Assembly: GCF_040932035.1 (NCBI RefSeq)
Contig: NZ_JBFRBB010000002.1
Location: forward strand, 186,001 to 250,000
Direction of reading: 5' to 3'
DNA: 64,000 nucleotides
Source: Hoeflea_A sp040932035
GTDB lineage: Bacteria > Pseudomonadota > Alphaproteobacteria > Rhizobiales > Rhizobiaceae
The translations under genes and the position numbers were made by a program. Positions 15,561-24,640 of this stretch are shown here, one piece after another (the first letter of the stretch is position 1; the number at the start of each line of letters is the position of its first letter). Below the pieces are notes generated by a model. That model searched no databases. It saw nothing but the letters and a program-made list of their open reading frames with translations, and was not told the origin of the DNA.

Positions 15561-16955
15561 TCAAATATGCAGTCCGTGCCCGAGGGCAAGCATCGCGGCT
15601 TCCTGGATGCCCTCGCCCTGGGTCGGATGCGCGTGAATGGTTGATGCAATGTCCTGCAGGCAGGCGCCCATCTCGAGGGCCAGCGAGAATGACGAAGCAA
15701 ATTCGGAAATATTCTTGCCGACGGCCTGAATACCGAGAACCAGCTCATTGTCCTTGCGGGCAACCACCCGGACGAACCCGGCATCCGCTTCAAGCGTCAT
15801 GGCCCGGCCGAGAACGGGCAGCGGAAATTTCCCGATCGCGACTTCATGGCCTGCATCCTGTGCCTCTTGCGGCGAAAGTCCAACCGAAACAATTTCGGGG
15901 TCGGTGAAACACACTGCCGGAATAGCGGCCGGCTCAAAGACACGGCGCTTGCCCGCAATAAGTTCTGCCACCACTTCCCCTTGCGCCATGGCGCGGTGCG
16001 CCAGCATGGGCTCGCCCGTTACGTCACCAATGGCAAACACATCGGTCATGGACGTGCGGCACTCATTGTCGATATCGATGAAACCGTCCTTCATCGTCAG
16101 GTGCAATTCCCGCAGCCCCCAGCCGTCGAGGCGCGGTTTGCGGCCCACCGTCACCAGCACCTTGTCGGCATCCAGCTTCGTGGTTTTATTATCAGAATCA
16201 ACCGCTTCGACAGCCGTGCCTTTGGCATTCATCGCGCCGGCATAGGTGCTGAGACGAACGTCCACCCCCAGCTTCTTGAGTTGCCTGGAGACAACGTTTG
16301 CAATCTCCTTGTCGTATTGCGGCAGCAATTGTTCGCTAGCCTCGAGCACGGTCACCTTTGAGCCCATCTTTGCGAATGCCGTACCAAGCTCAAGCCCGAT
16401 ATAACCACCGCCGACCACGACCAGGTTTTTGGGAAGTTCCTCCAGCATAAGGGCCTGCGTCGACGAAATGACATTGCCGCCGAAGGGCAGCCCTTCCAGT
16501 TCGACCGGTTCGGAACCGGGTGCCATGACGACGAATTTTGCCTTAATCTGAAAGGACTCTTTTTCCGCCGCCACGCTGCAAGTCTTGCCGTCGCGCATGC
16601 GCGCTTGTCCGTTAATGACAGTCACGCCGGCTTTTTTGAGGAGTGAAGTCACCCCGCCATTGAGCCGGCGGACGATGTCGTCTTTCCACTCCACCGCACC
16701 AATCAGGTCAACAACCGGCGCCTTCACGGAAATGCCCGGCGCCTTGCCTTTCGAGGCCTTCACGACTTTTTCGAATTCATCGGCGATGTGGATCATCGCT
16801 TTTGACGGGATACAACCGACATTAAGGCAAGTCCCGCCGACGGATTTCTTTTCGACGAGGATCGTGTCGAGCCCCAACTGTCCGGCGCGGATCGCCGTTA
16901 CATATCCGCCGGGTCCACCGCCGATCACCAGCACTTCGCACGAAAGATAATTCAT
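15561..16955 (-). CDS. lpdV: Dihydrolipoyl dehydrogenase (E3) of the branched-chain 2-oxoacid dehydrogenase complex
   Basis: A 464-residue FAD enzyme that reoxidises dihydrolipoamide. The FAD motif GGGPGGYVTAIRAGQLG is near residues 12-28, the redox disulfide is Cys43/Cys48 (GGTCLNVGCIP), the NAD motif is VVGGGYIGLELG and the C-terminal catalytic motif is HAHPTQGE. It starts right after the bkdB stop (TAA then ATG). It differs in sequence from the PDH-associated E3 at 22473-23936, so the two complexes carry dedicated E3 subunits. Confidence 0.94.
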   Translation of the reverse strand: MNYLSCEVLVIGGGPGGYVTAIRAGQLGLDTILVEKKSVGGTCLNVGCIPSKAMIHIADEFEKVVKASKGKAPGISVKAPVVDLIGAVEWKDDIVRRLNGGVTSLLKKAGVTVINGQARMRDGKTCSVAAEKESFQIKAKFVVMAPGSEPVELEGLPFGGNVISSTQALMLEELPKNLVVVGGGYIGLELGTAFAKMGSKVTVLEASEQLLPQYDKEIANVVSRQLKKLGVDVRLSTYAGAMNAKGTAVEAVDSDNKTTKLDADKVLVTVGRKPRLDGWGLRELHLTMKDGFIDIDNECRTSMTDVFAIGDVTGEPMLAHRAMAQGEVVAELIAGKRRVFEPAAIPAVCFTDPEIVSVGLSPQEAQDAGHEVAIGKFPLPVLGRAMTLEADAGFVRVVARKDNELVLGIQAVGKNISEFASSFSLALEMGACLQDIASTIHAHPTQGEGIQEAAMLALGHGLHI

Positions 16956-18248
16956 TTACGGCTCCATGAAGAGTGTTGCGGGGGTCTCCAGCGAGCCTCG
17001 AATGTGCTGGATGAATTCCGCCGCATCCCATCCGTCGATGATGCGATGATCGAACGACGAAGACAGGTTCATGATCTTACGAGGCACGAATGTGCCATCC
17101 TGATAGACCGGCCGCATGGCGATCTTGTTGACGCCGACGATCGCCACCTCCGGACTGTTGATGACCGGTGTCGAAACGATGCCGCCGATTGTTCCAAGGC
17201 TGGTCAGGGTTATGGTTGAGCCGGTCAGTTCTTCGCGTGTTATCGTTCCGTCGCGGGCTGCATTGGCAAGGCGCTGCGCTTCCGCTGCAATGTCCCAGAT
17301 ATCGCGCGCCTCTGCATTGCGCACGACTGCAACCATGAGGCCGTTAGCCGTCTGCACGGCCATGCCGATGTGCGCTGCACCGAACTGGCGTACGATCCCG
17401 GCTTCATCCTCGAAATGCGCACTCAGCTTTGGATGGGCCCTTAACGCCTTGACCATGGCACGCATGATAAACGGCAGGATGGTCAGTTTCGGCTGGTCTT
17501 CCCGCTTTGTCTTGTTGAGATGCGCCCGCAATTCCTCCAGCTCCGTCATATCCACTTCATCGACGTAGGTGATGTGGGGGATGCGACTCTTGGCGTCCTG
17601 CAAGCGTTCGGCAATTTTTCGCCGTAAGCCGATAACCTTGGTTTCGGTAATGGTGTTGTTCGGCTGGAAGGAGCTTGTCACCGGCTCAGCCTTGCCGGCG
17701 ATATAGGTATCAAGGTCCTCATGCAGGATCCGGCCCGCAGGACCGCTGCCGCGGACATAGACAAGCTCAATGCCGGCGTCCATTGCACGTTTGCGAACGC
17801 TTGGCGAAGCCAACGATTTTTCGCCTTCCGGCCTCGGCGGTCCGTTGGTGGCCGGGATCGACCGAACAGGCTTTGGTGCTGCAACCGGCGTCACGGGAGG
17901 TGCTTCCGCAACTGGTTCTTTTTCCACTGCCTTTTCGGGCTCGGGCATGGTCTCTTTCTTGACGGGAGCAGCCTTCGCCGGTTTCTTCTTCGGCGTGTCA
18001 CCGGCGCCCTCGACCTCGATGGTAACAATCGCTGCACCGACAGCCGTCATTGCACCGATTTCGCCATCGATCGAGACGATCTTGCCTTCGACGGGCGAAG
18101 GAATTTCGACGGTTGCCTTGTCGGTCATGACCGCGGCAAGGACGTCGTCCTCCCGCACCTGGTCGCCGACCGCAACATTCCATTCGACGATTTCGGCTTC
18201 CGTTATGCCCTCGCCGACATCGGGCATTTTTATCGTGTGAACGCCCAT
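16956..18248 (-). CDS. bkdB: Branched-chain 2-oxoacid dehydrogenase E2, lipoamide acyltransferase
   Basis: A 430-residue E2 core. One N-terminal lipoyl domain has the lipoylated Lys44 (TDKATVEIP). A flexible Pro/Ala/Lys linker follows, then a peripheral subunit-binding domain (LASPSVRKRAMDAGIELVYV) and the catalytic domain with DHRIIDGWD near the C-terminus. The sequence is of the BkdB type. The start overlaps the bkdA2 stop in TAATG. The lipoyl cofactor is presumably made by LipA, encoded nearby. Confidence 0.93.
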   Translation of the reverse strand: MGVHTIKMPDVGEGITEAEIVEWNVAVGDQVREDDVLAAVMTDKATVEIPSPVEGKIVSIDGEIGAMTAVGAAIVTIEVEGAGDTPKKKPAKAAPVKKETMPEPEKAVEKEPVAEAPPVTPVAAPKPVRSIPATNGPPRPEGEKSLASPSVRKRAMDAGIELVYVRGSGPAGRILHEDLDTYIAGKAEPVTSSFQPNNTITETKVIGLRRKIAERLQDAKSRIPHITYVDEVDMTELEELRAHLNKTKREDQPKLTILPFIMRAMVKALRAHPKLSAHFEDEAGIVRQFGAAHIGMAVQTANGLMVAVVRNAEARDIWDIAAEAQRLANAARDGTITREELTGSTITLTSLGTIGGIVSTPVINSPEVAIVGVNKIAMRPVYQDGTFVPRKIMNLSSSFDHRIIDGWDAAEFIQHIRGSLETPATLFMEP

Positions 18249-19264
18249 TATGCTGCCTCCGTCAGTTCTTTAAGCGCCCGCCCGACCCGTTCCGGGCCCG
18301 GGAAATATTGCCACTCCTGCGCATGTGGATAGGGTGTGTCCCAACCGGTCACGCGCTCGATCGGCGCCTCCAGGCTGTAAAAACAATGTTCCTGTATCTG
18401 CGCCGCGAGTTCGGCTCCAAAACCTGAGGTTAGCGTCGCCTCGTGAAGAACCATACAGCGGCCGGTTTTTTTCACCGACGCGGCGATGGTTTCGATATCG
18501 AGCGGCAACAGTGTCCGAAGATCGACGATTTCAGCATCAATGCCGGATTCCTGGGCCGCAGCTTCCGCCACGAAACACATGGTACCGTAGGTGATTATGC
18601 TGACAGCCGACCCTTCACGCCGTATGGCCGCCTTTCCGATCGGCAGCGTATAATGCCCCTCGGGAACATTGCCCAGCGGATGCGTCGTCCAGTTCTGCGC
18701 AGGACGATCGTGGTGACCGTCAAAGGGACCGTTATACAGGCGTTTCGGCTCAAAGAAGACAACCGGATCGTCATCCTCGATGGCGGCGATCAGGAGCCCC
18801 TTAGCGTCATAGGGCGTGGACGGCATGATGGTTTTCAGACCGGATACATGCGTGAACAGCGCTTCCGGGCTCTGGCTGTGCGTCTGTCCGCCGAAAATGC
18901 CGCCGCCGACAGGGCTGCGTATAGTGATCGGCGCGGTGAAGTCGCCGGCTGAACGATAACGGATACGCGCAGCCTCTGAAACGATCTGGTCATAGGCCGG
19001 ATAGATGTAATCGGCAAACTGGACCTCGATGCAGGGCCGAAGACCATAGACGGCCATACCGATCCCCGCACCGACAATACCGCTTTCGTTGATCGGGCTG
19101 TCGAACACCCTCGACGATCCGTATTTTTTCTGCAGACCGGCCGTGCAGCGGAACACGCCGCCGAAGTAGCCGACATCTTCGCCGAAGACCACGACGTTCT
19201 CGTCGCGCTCCATTGTCACGTCCATGGCGCTGCGGATGGCTTCGATCATTGTCATCTGAACCAT
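18248..19264 (-). CDS. bkdA2: Branched-chain 2-oxoacid dehydrogenase E1 beta subunit
   Basis: A 338-residue transketolase-like subunit (pyrimidine and C-terminal domains). The motifs GEDVGYFGGVFRCT, NESGIVGAGIGMAVYGL and the helix around QIVSEAARIRYRSAG are typical of the branched-chain E1 beta. It oxidatively decarboxylates the 2-oxoacids from Leu, Ile and Val together with BkdA1. Only three bases separate it from bkdA1. Confidence 0.94.
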   Translation of the reverse strand: MVQMTMIEAIRSAMDVTMERDENVVVFGEDVGYFGGVFRCTAGLQKKYGSSRVFDSPINESGIVGAGIGMAVYGLRPCIEVQFADYIYPAYDQIVSEAARIRYRSAGDFTAPITIRSPVGGGIFGGQTHSQSPEALFTHVSGLKTIMPSTPYDAKGLLIAAIEDDDPVVFFEPKRLYNGPFDGHHDRPAQNWTTHPLGNVPEGHYTLPIGKAAIRREGSAVSIITYGTMCFVAEAAAQESGIDAEIVDLRTLLPLDIETIAASVKKTGRCMVLHEATLTSGFGAELAAQIQEHCFYSLEAPIERVTGWDTPYPHAQEWQYFPGPERVGRALKELTEAA

Positions 19265-19267
19265 CGC

Positions 19268-20494
19268 TTACACTCCCATCTTCTGACGCTGGGCAAGCAG
19301 ATGCGGCGGCATTTCCTTGTAGACATCCTCGAAGATGTCCCGCGCGCTGGAACCGCCGCCCATGACACCATAGGATTCCGCCTCCTTGGCGGAGACGCGC
19401 ATTTCCTCGTCGAACTCGGCCTCGGCCTGGAGATGGCGCTCCTCGGACCATAGACCGATTTTGATCAGATGGTTCTTGAGCCTCAGGACCGGATCACCAA
19501 GCGGCCAGGCTTCGGATTCCTCGCGGGGCCTGTATTTGCTCGGGTCGTCAGACGTCGAATGGGGCGCGACACGATAGGTAACCCACTCAATGAGTGTCGG
19601 TCCAAGATTGCGCCTGGCGCGCTCGATCGCCCATTTTGAGACTGCATGAACAGCCATAAAGTCGTTCCCGTCGACGCGCAGGGACGGAATACCGTATCCA
19701 AGCGCCCGCTCGGCAAAGGTGGCCTGATCGCCGCCGGCTATGCCCTGGAAGGATGAGATCGCCCACTGGTTATTGACGATATTGAGCACCACCGGCGGCT
19801 GGTAGACGGAAGCATTGACCAGAGCGGCGTGAAAATCGCTTTCGGCTGTTGAGCCGTCTCCGATCCAGGCCGAAGCGATCTTGGTATCGCCCTTGATGGC
19901 TGAAGCCATTGCCCAGCCGACCGCGTGGATGTACTGGGTGCCGAGATTGCCGGAGATCGTAAAAAAACCGTACTCTTTTGCGGAATAAAGAACCGGCAAT
20001 TGACGGCCGTGCAACGGATCGCGCGCATTGGAGAGGATCTGGCAGATCATATCGACGACCGGGTAGTCCTGAGACAAAAGCAGGCCCTGCTGACGATATG
20101 TGGGGAAATTCATGTCCCCTTGCGACAGCGCCAGTTGGTGACCGATGGCAATCGCTTCTTCGCCCGTGCACTTCATGTAGAAAGACGTCTTGCCCTGGCG
20201 CTGCAATGTCATCATGCGCTCATCGAATGCGCGGGTTCGCAGCATGGAGCGCAAGCCGTGCAGCAGCGTCTCCTTGTCGAATTCCTCGGCCCAGGGACCA
20301 ACCGCCTCCCCATCCCTGTTCAGGACGCGGATCATCGTCGTCGCCAGATCCTTGATGTCGTGGGCGTCGGTATCGATGCCGGGTTTTCGGACCGTACCGG
20401 CCTTGGGAACTTCGAAATCGGAAAAATCGGGTTCGTCACCCGGACGAACGGGTGGCTCGGGCACTTTAAAGGAAAGCGGGCCGTAGTCGTTCAT
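19268..20494 (-). CDS. bkdA1: Branched-chain 2-oxoacid dehydrogenase E1 alpha subunit
   Basis: A 408-residue thiamine-diphosphate subunit. The TPP motif is IGDGSTAESDFHAALVNASV and continues to VNNQWAIS. The YRVAPHSTSDDPSKYR stretch matches the phosphorylation-loop region of BCKDH E1 alpha and distinguishes it from the PDH E1 alpha at 27379-28449. The longer N-terminal segment (about 75 residues before the catalytic fold) is normal for this branch. It is the first gene of bkdA1-A2-B-lpdV. Confidence 0.94.
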   Translation of the reverse strand: MNDYGPLSFKVPEPPVRPGDEPDFSDFEVPKAGTVRKPGIDTDAHDIKDLATTMIRVLNRDGEAVGPWAEEFDKETLLHGLRSMLRTRAFDERMMTLQRQGKTSFYMKCTGEEAIAIGHQLALSQGDMNFPTYRQQGLLLSQDYPVVDMICQILSNARDPLHGRQLPVLYSAKEYGFFTISGNLGTQYIHAVGWAMASAIKGDTKIASAWIGDGSTAESDFHAALVNASVYQPPVVLNIVNNQWAISSFQGIAGGDQATFAERALGYGIPSLRVDGNDFMAVHAVSKWAIERARRNLGPTLIEWVTYRVAPHSTSDDPSKYRPREESEAWPLGDPVLRLKNHLIKIGLWSEERHLQAEAEFDEEMRVSAKEAESYGVMGGGSSARDIFEDVYKEMPPHLLAQRQKMGV

Positions 20495-20640
20495 GAGTGT
20501 CTCGCTTTCTGGTCTGGGGCTGCAAGCAGCGACAACCTTTAATTACGACAACATTACTGACCTATATGATGCGCCGGTTTGGCTGACCCGACAATAGCGC
20601 CTTTGAAAATGGATTGTATATGGCGCAGCCTGTGCATGAC

Positions 20641-20661
20641 CTTTGCGCTCATTGCGCAAAG
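20641..20661. promoter_or_regulatory. Perfect inverted repeat upstream of bkdA1 (candidate operator)
   Basis: CTTTGCGC-TCATT-GCGCAAAG has 8-bp arms and a 5-base centre, 147 bases upstream of the bkdA1 start. No T-tract follows on either strand, so an operator is more likely than a terminator for ratA. Lrp/AsnC-type BkdR proteins control bkd operons in other bacteria, but no such gene is in the window. Confidence 0.5.
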
Positions 20662-20676
20662 CAGGCTAATTTTGTT

Positions 20677-20693
20677 CTTTCATTGCGCGAAAG
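20677..20693. promoter_or_regulatory. Second, shorter inverted repeat upstream of bkdA1
   Basis: CTTTC-ATTGCGC-GAAAG shares the core CATTGCGC with the perfect repeat at 20641-20661. The two centres are 34 bp apart. It may be a secondary site for the same factor. Confidence 0.4.
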
Positions 20694-20746
20694 GAAACAA
20701 CAAAGCCGTCGCAGCGTGGAATCAACTGCCATTTCGGGTGCTTGCT

Positions 20747-21193
20747 CTAGCCGAAAATCTCGTCAGCACGCTCTTCGAAGGCTTCGGCGAATTTGTGGAA
20801 AGCACGGTCGAACATGGTGCCCATCAGCGCGCCCAGCATGCGGCTTTTGAATTCATAGTCGATAAAGAACGACACGTCGCAGCCGCCCTCACCCGCGGGT
20901 TCGAATATCCATCGGTTGTTGAGATAACGAAACGGCCCGTCGAGATATTTGACGTCGATGACTGAATCGTCCGGACTGAGCAGAACCTGGCTGGTGAAGG
21001 TCTCGCGAATGGCTTTGTAGCCGACCGTCATGTCGGCAATCAGCAGCGTTTTTGTGTTGCGCTCTTTTCGTGTGCGGACCTTCAGTCCCTCGCACAGCGG
21101 CAGAAATTCCGGGTATTTTTCGATATCGGCCACCAGCTCAAACATATGTTCGGGCGTATGGGCGACAAAACGCTTGGTATCAAATTTTGGCAT
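20747..21193 (-). CDS. ratA: RatA/Coq10-family START-like protein (type II toxin family name; probable ubiquinone-binding)
   Basis: A 148-residue SRPBCC-fold protein with the Coq10/RatA signature (HTPEHMFELVADIEKYPEFLP and GPFRYLNNRWIF). RatA of E. coli was described as inhibiting 70S ribosome assembly, while homologues such as Coq10 bind quinone; the alphaproteobacterial role is not settled. It follows lipA after 18 bases, as in other Rhizobiales. In the relatives I know cinA comes next; here the bkd operon lies in between. Confidence 0.88.
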   Translation of the reverse strand: MPKFDTKRFVAHTPEHMFELVADIEKYPEFLPLCEGLKVRTRKERNTKTLLIADMTVGYKAIRETFTSQVLLSPDDSVIDVKYLDGPFRYLNNRWIFEPAGEGGCDVSFFIDYEFKSRMLGALMGTMFDRAFHKFAEAFEERADEIFG

Positions 21194-21211
21194 AAGAAGG
21201 CGTCTTGAGCG

Positions 21212-22177
21212 TCACATCGTCATTCCTGCGCGCGCCGCCCTTGCTGCCTGCAGCTTGGCAAAATCATCGCCGGCGTGGTGGGAAGAGCGGGTCAGCGGGC
21301 TTGCCGACACCATCAGAAAACCCTTCGAATAAGCAATAGTCTCATATGATTTGAACTCGTCGGGCGTGACGAACTTTTCCACCTTGTGGTGCTTTTTCGT
21401 TGGCTGCAGATATTGTCCGATCGTCAGGAAGTCGACATCGGCAACGCGCAGGTCGTCCATCAGTTGGAGAACCTCGTTCCGCTCTTCACCGAGCCCGACC
21501 ATGATGCCCGATTTGGTGAACATGTCGGGATCGATTTCCTTGACACGCTGCAGCAACCTGATCGAGTGGAAATAACGCGCACCCGGCCGTACTGTCAGAT
21601 AATTCGACGGAACGGTTTCAAGGTTATGGTTGAAAACGTCCGGCCGTGCTCTGACGACAGTTTCAAGCGCCCCTTCCTTGCGCAGGAAATCCGGCGTCAG
21701 GATTTCGATTGTCGTTGACGGCGATGCCTCGCGGATAGCCGTAATCGTGTCGACGAAATGCTGTGCGCCTCCGTCGGCAAGATCGTCGCGGTCTACGGAA
21801 GTGACGACGACGTGGTTGAGGCCCATCTGATGCACGGCCTTGGCAACGTTTTCAGGTTCATTCGCATCCAGCTGCGAAGGTTTGCCGGTCGAAACGTTGC
21901 AAAAGGCGCAGGCACGCGTGCAGATTTCACCCATGATCATGAAGCTGGCATGCTTTTGCTGCCAGCAACCACCGATATTAGGGCAGCCGGCCTCTTCGCA
22001 AACCGTGACCAGGTTGTTCGACTTCACGATGTCGCGGGTTTCCTTGTAGCCCTTGGATGTTGGCGCTTTTACGCGAATCCAGTCAGGCTTGCGCATGACC
22101 TCATTGTCAGGCCGGTGCGCCTTTTCAGGATGCCGAACGCGCTTTTCGCGCGCTACCGTATCAACAACTGTGACCAT
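21212..22177 (-). CDS. lipA: Lipoyl synthase LipA
   Basis: A 321-residue radical-SAM enzyme inserting two sulfurs into octanoyl groups on lipoyl domains. The auxiliary cluster ligands are Cys60, Cys65 and Cys71 (CEEAGCPNIGGC). The radical-SAM cluster ligands are Cys86, Cys90 and Cys93 (CTRACAFC). The conserved C-terminal serine motif RSS is at about residue 304. Its clients PdhB, PdhC and BkdB are all encoded within about 10 kb. Confidence 0.97.
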   Translation of the reverse strand: MVTVVDTVAREKRVRHPEKAHRPDNEVMRKPDWIRVKAPTSKGYKETRDIVKSNNLVTVCEEAGCPNIGGCWQQKHASFMIMGEICTRACAFCNVSTGKPSQLDANEPENVAKAVHQMGLNHVVVTSVDRDDLADGGAQHFVDTITAIREASPSTTIEILTPDFLRKEGALETVVRARPDVFNHNLETVPSNYLTVRPGARYFHSIRLLQRVKEIDPDMFTKSGIMVGLGEERNEVLQLMDDLRVADVDFLTIGQYLQPTKKHHKVEKFVTPDEFKSYETIAYSKGFLMVSASPLTRSSHHAGDDFAKLQAARAARAGMTM

Positions 22178-22206
22178 GGGAGAAACCCTTCACATCAAAT
22201 GCGTAA

Positions 22207-22446
22207 TCAGCGGCCAGCCAATAGCGCAAACAACCACAATATGACAATGGCACCAACGGTCGCGACGATCAGATTGCCGACAAAGCCGAAGAACACGATG
22301 CCCAGGCTTTGCGCCAGAAAACCGCCGACAAATGAACCGATAATGCCGACCACCAGGTTCTTGATCAGCCCGTGGTTCCTGTTCATGACCTTTTCGGCGA
22401 TAAATCCGGCCAGAAGACCGACAATCAAAAAACCGATAATGCTCAT
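22207..22446 (-). CDS. GlsB/YeaQ/YmgE-family membrane protein
   Basis: A 79-residue protein with three hydrophobic glycine-rich segments (IIGFLIVGLLAGFIA, LVVGIIGSFVGGFLA, LIVATVGAIVILWLFAL), the transglycosylase-associated protein family. These are small inner-membrane proteins, sometimes stress-induced, with no defined biochemical role. It sits between lpd and lipA, 26 bases after lpd, the same place it holds in other Rhizobiales. Confidence 0.88.
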   Translation of the reverse strand: MSIIGFLIVGLLAGFIAEKVMNRNHGLIKNLVVGIIGSFVGGFLAQSLGIVFFGFVGNLIVATVGAIVILWLFALLAGR

Positions 22447-22472
22447 TTCAGCACTCCCCTGTTGAATCGCCT

Positions 22473-23936
22473 TTAAGCATTCAACGCGCGGCCATAGGCG
22501 TCAAGCACGCTTTCCTTCATCATCTCAGATAGGGTCGGATGCGGGAAAACGGTATGCATGAGTTCTTCTTCGGTGGTTTCGAGATTCATCGCAACCACGA
22601 AACCCTGAATGAGTTCCGTGACTTCCGCGCCCACCATGTGAGCACCGAGAAGCTCACCGGTCTTCTTGTCGAAAATGGTCTTGATCAGTCCCTTGTCTTC
22701 GCCGAGCGCAATGGCTTTGCCGTTGGCGCCGAACTGGAATCGCCCAACGCGTATGTCATAACCGGCTTCCTTTGCCCTTGCCTCAGTCAGGCCGACGCTG
22801 GCGACTTGCGGATCACAATAGGTGCAGCCCGGTATCTTGTTCTTGTCCATCGGATGAACACCCGGAACGCCTGCGATCTTTTCAACGCAAACAACACCCT
22901 CGTGCTCCGCCTTGTGTGCGAGCATCGGTGGTCCGGCAACATCGCCGATTGCATAGACACCTTCGACATTGGTCTTGCCGAAACCGTCGATGACGATGCA
23001 GCCCCTGTCGGTCTTTACGCCAAGCGCTTCCAAGCCGAGATTTTCGATATTGCCCTGCACGCCGACCGCAGAGATCAGCTTGTCCGCAGTGACTGCCTGT
23101 GTCTTTCCATCCTTGGTCTCAACATGCGCCGTGACGCTGTTGGCGCCCTTTTCGACCTTGGAGACCTTTGCGTCGGTGATGATCTTCAGGCCACTGCGCT
23201 CCAGCGACTTGCGGGCAAGTCCGGATATCTCCGCATCTTCGACGGGCATGATTGTCGGCATCATTTCGACGACGGTCACATCGACGCCCAGTGCGTTGTA
23301 GAAACTGGCAAATTCGATGCCGATCGCACCCGATCCCATGACCAGCATGGACTTGGGCTTTTCCTGCGGAACCATGGCTTCGAAATAGGTCCAAATCAGC
23401 TTGCCGTCCGGCTCGATGCCGGGAATGACGCGCGGGCGTGCGCCGGTCGCCACAATCACGTGTTTGGCCAGATAGGTCCCCTCACCCAGCGTATTTTTAG
23501 GAACCGGATGCTGTGGCTCCATGGGTTTCTTGGAGGACTTTTTGACTGCGATCTCGGCAGGCGCACCGCCCTTGGCAGCCTTGGTCAGTTGGGCTTCACC
23601 CCAAATGACATCGACCTTGTTCTTCTTCATCAGGAAGCCGATGCCGGAATTCAACCGGACTGAAACGCCGCGCGAACGCTGCACGACCGCATTGATGTCT
23701 GCCGAGACCGTGCCTTCGAGCTTCAGGCCGTAATTGTCGGCATGTTCTGCGAAATGCAGGATTTCGGCCGAACGCAGCAGCGCCTTTGTCGGGATGCATC
23801 CCCAGTTCAGGCATATGCCTCCCAGGTGCTCGCGCTCGACGATCGCTGTCTTGAATCCCAGCTGTGCGGACCGTACAGCGGTAACATAACCGCCCGGGCC
23901 GGATCCGATGATGATGACATCATAAGTATTGGACAC
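22473..23936 (-). CDS. lpd: Dihydrolipoyl dehydrogenase (E3) of pyruvate dehydrogenase
   Basis: A 487-residue FAD flavoprotein. It has the N-terminal GSGPGGYVTAVRSAQLG, redox Cys42/Cys47 (GGICLNWGCIP), NAD site VMGSGAIGIEFASF and C-terminal HPTLSE with His in VFPHPT. An insertion of about 30 residues rich in Lys and Pro (around residues 125-155) lengthens it over the usual 465-475; I recall such insertions in rhizobial LpdA1. It is separated from pdhC by hdeD and probably belongs to the pdh transcription unit. Confidence 0.95.
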   Translation of the reverse strand: MSNTYDVIIIGSGPGGYVTAVRSAQLGFKTAIVEREHLGGICLNWGCIPTKALLRSAEILHFAEHADNYGLKLEGTVSADINAVVQRSRGVSVRLNSGIGFLMKKNKVDVIWGEAQLTKAAKGGAPAEIAVKKSSKKPMEPQHPVPKNTLGEGTYLAKHVIVATGARPRVIPGIEPDGKLIWTYFEAMVPQEKPKSMLVMGSGAIGIEFASFYNALGVDVTVVEMMPTIMPVEDAEISGLARKSLERSGLKIITDAKVSKVEKGANSVTAHVETKDGKTQAVTADKLISAVGVQGNIENLGLEALGVKTDRGCIVIDGFGKTNVEGVYAIGDVAGPPMLAHKAEHEGVVCVEKIAGVPGVHPMDKNKIPGCTYCDPQVASVGLTEARAKEAGYDIRVGRFQFGANGKAIALGEDKGLIKTIFDKKTGELLGAHMVGAEVTELIQGFVVAMNLETTEEELMHTVFPHPTLSEMMKESVLDAYGRALNA

Positions 23937-23989
23937 GCTTCGTCTCCTGAAATGAAGGCATATTCAATGCCATTGCCTGTCTATTCGAC

Positions 23990-24011
23990 GGCGCCCTGCT
24001 TCCAGGGCGCC
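23990..24011. repeat. GC-rich hairpin between hdeD and lpd
   Basis: GGCGCCCTG-CTTC-CAGGGCGCC has perfect 9-bp arms and a 4-base loop. On the minus strand, the direction of both neighbouring genes, it lacks a T-tract. It could be a weak terminator after hdeD or an mRNA-stabilising hairpin ahead of lpd. Confidence 0.5.
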
Positions 24012-24039
24012 TGTTGTTTTGGCCGCGAAGGCCTGGCCG

Positions 24040-24603
24040 TCAGCTCTTGCGCAGGGCAAAACCCGTCAGCAGCAGTGTTACCCCGTTGAAGGTCAATTCA
24101 ACGCCAAGGAACAGGCCAAGCACAGTGGCCGCCGCCCATGGGAAATTCGCAAATATGATGACGCCGAGAACAATCGACAATATGCCGGATAGCGTCACCC
24201 AGCCCCAACCTGAGGCCGGCCGCATCGACATCGAGAAGGCAATTTTTGCAGCACCAAGAAAGAACAGCAAAATACCGACAAGAACGGTCAGTGACGCAGC
24301 TCCGGCAATCGGATTTCCAACCAGTATGGCGCCGACGAGCAGGGTCAGTATGCCGACCGCCAGCGTCCACAGAAATCCACCCGAGCCGCGAACCGAAAAG
24401 GCCTGCACGATTTGCACGACACCCGCGAAGAGGAAGACAAACCCGACCAGATAGTCAACCGTCATGGTTGCAGCAAACGGATTTGCGAACGACAGAAGCC
24501 CGCCGATCAGCGATATGACGCCGATCGCAACCAACCATCCCCAGGATGCCTTCAATTTCTCGAGGGCTTCCTCAACATCCTTTTTGTCAAACAGGTCTGT
24601 CAT
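24040..24603 (-). CDS. HdeD-family membrane protein
   Basis: A 187-residue protein with about six membrane segments in three repeated hairpins (WLVAIGVISLIGGLLSF, YLVGFVFLFAGVVQIVQAF, FLWTLAVGILTLLVGAILV and so on), the DUF308/HdeD pattern. E. coli HdeD supports acid resistance at high cell density. A direct link to pyruvate dehydrogenase is not known although it sits between pdhC and lpd. The soluble N-terminus is acidic and helical. Confidence 0.88.
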   Translation of the reverse strand: MTDLFDKKDVEEALEKLKASWGWLVAIGVISLIGGLLSFANPFAATMTVDYLVGFVFLFAGVVQIVQAFSVRGSGGFLWTLAVGILTLLVGAILVGNPIAGAASLTVLVGILLFFLGAAKIAFSMSMRPASGWGWVTLSGILSIVLGVIIFANFPWAAATVLGLFLGVELTFNGVTLLLTGFALRKS

Positions 24604-24640
24604 AGCCGCTTCCTCTCCTGATTGGCTGTAAAAACAGTAG

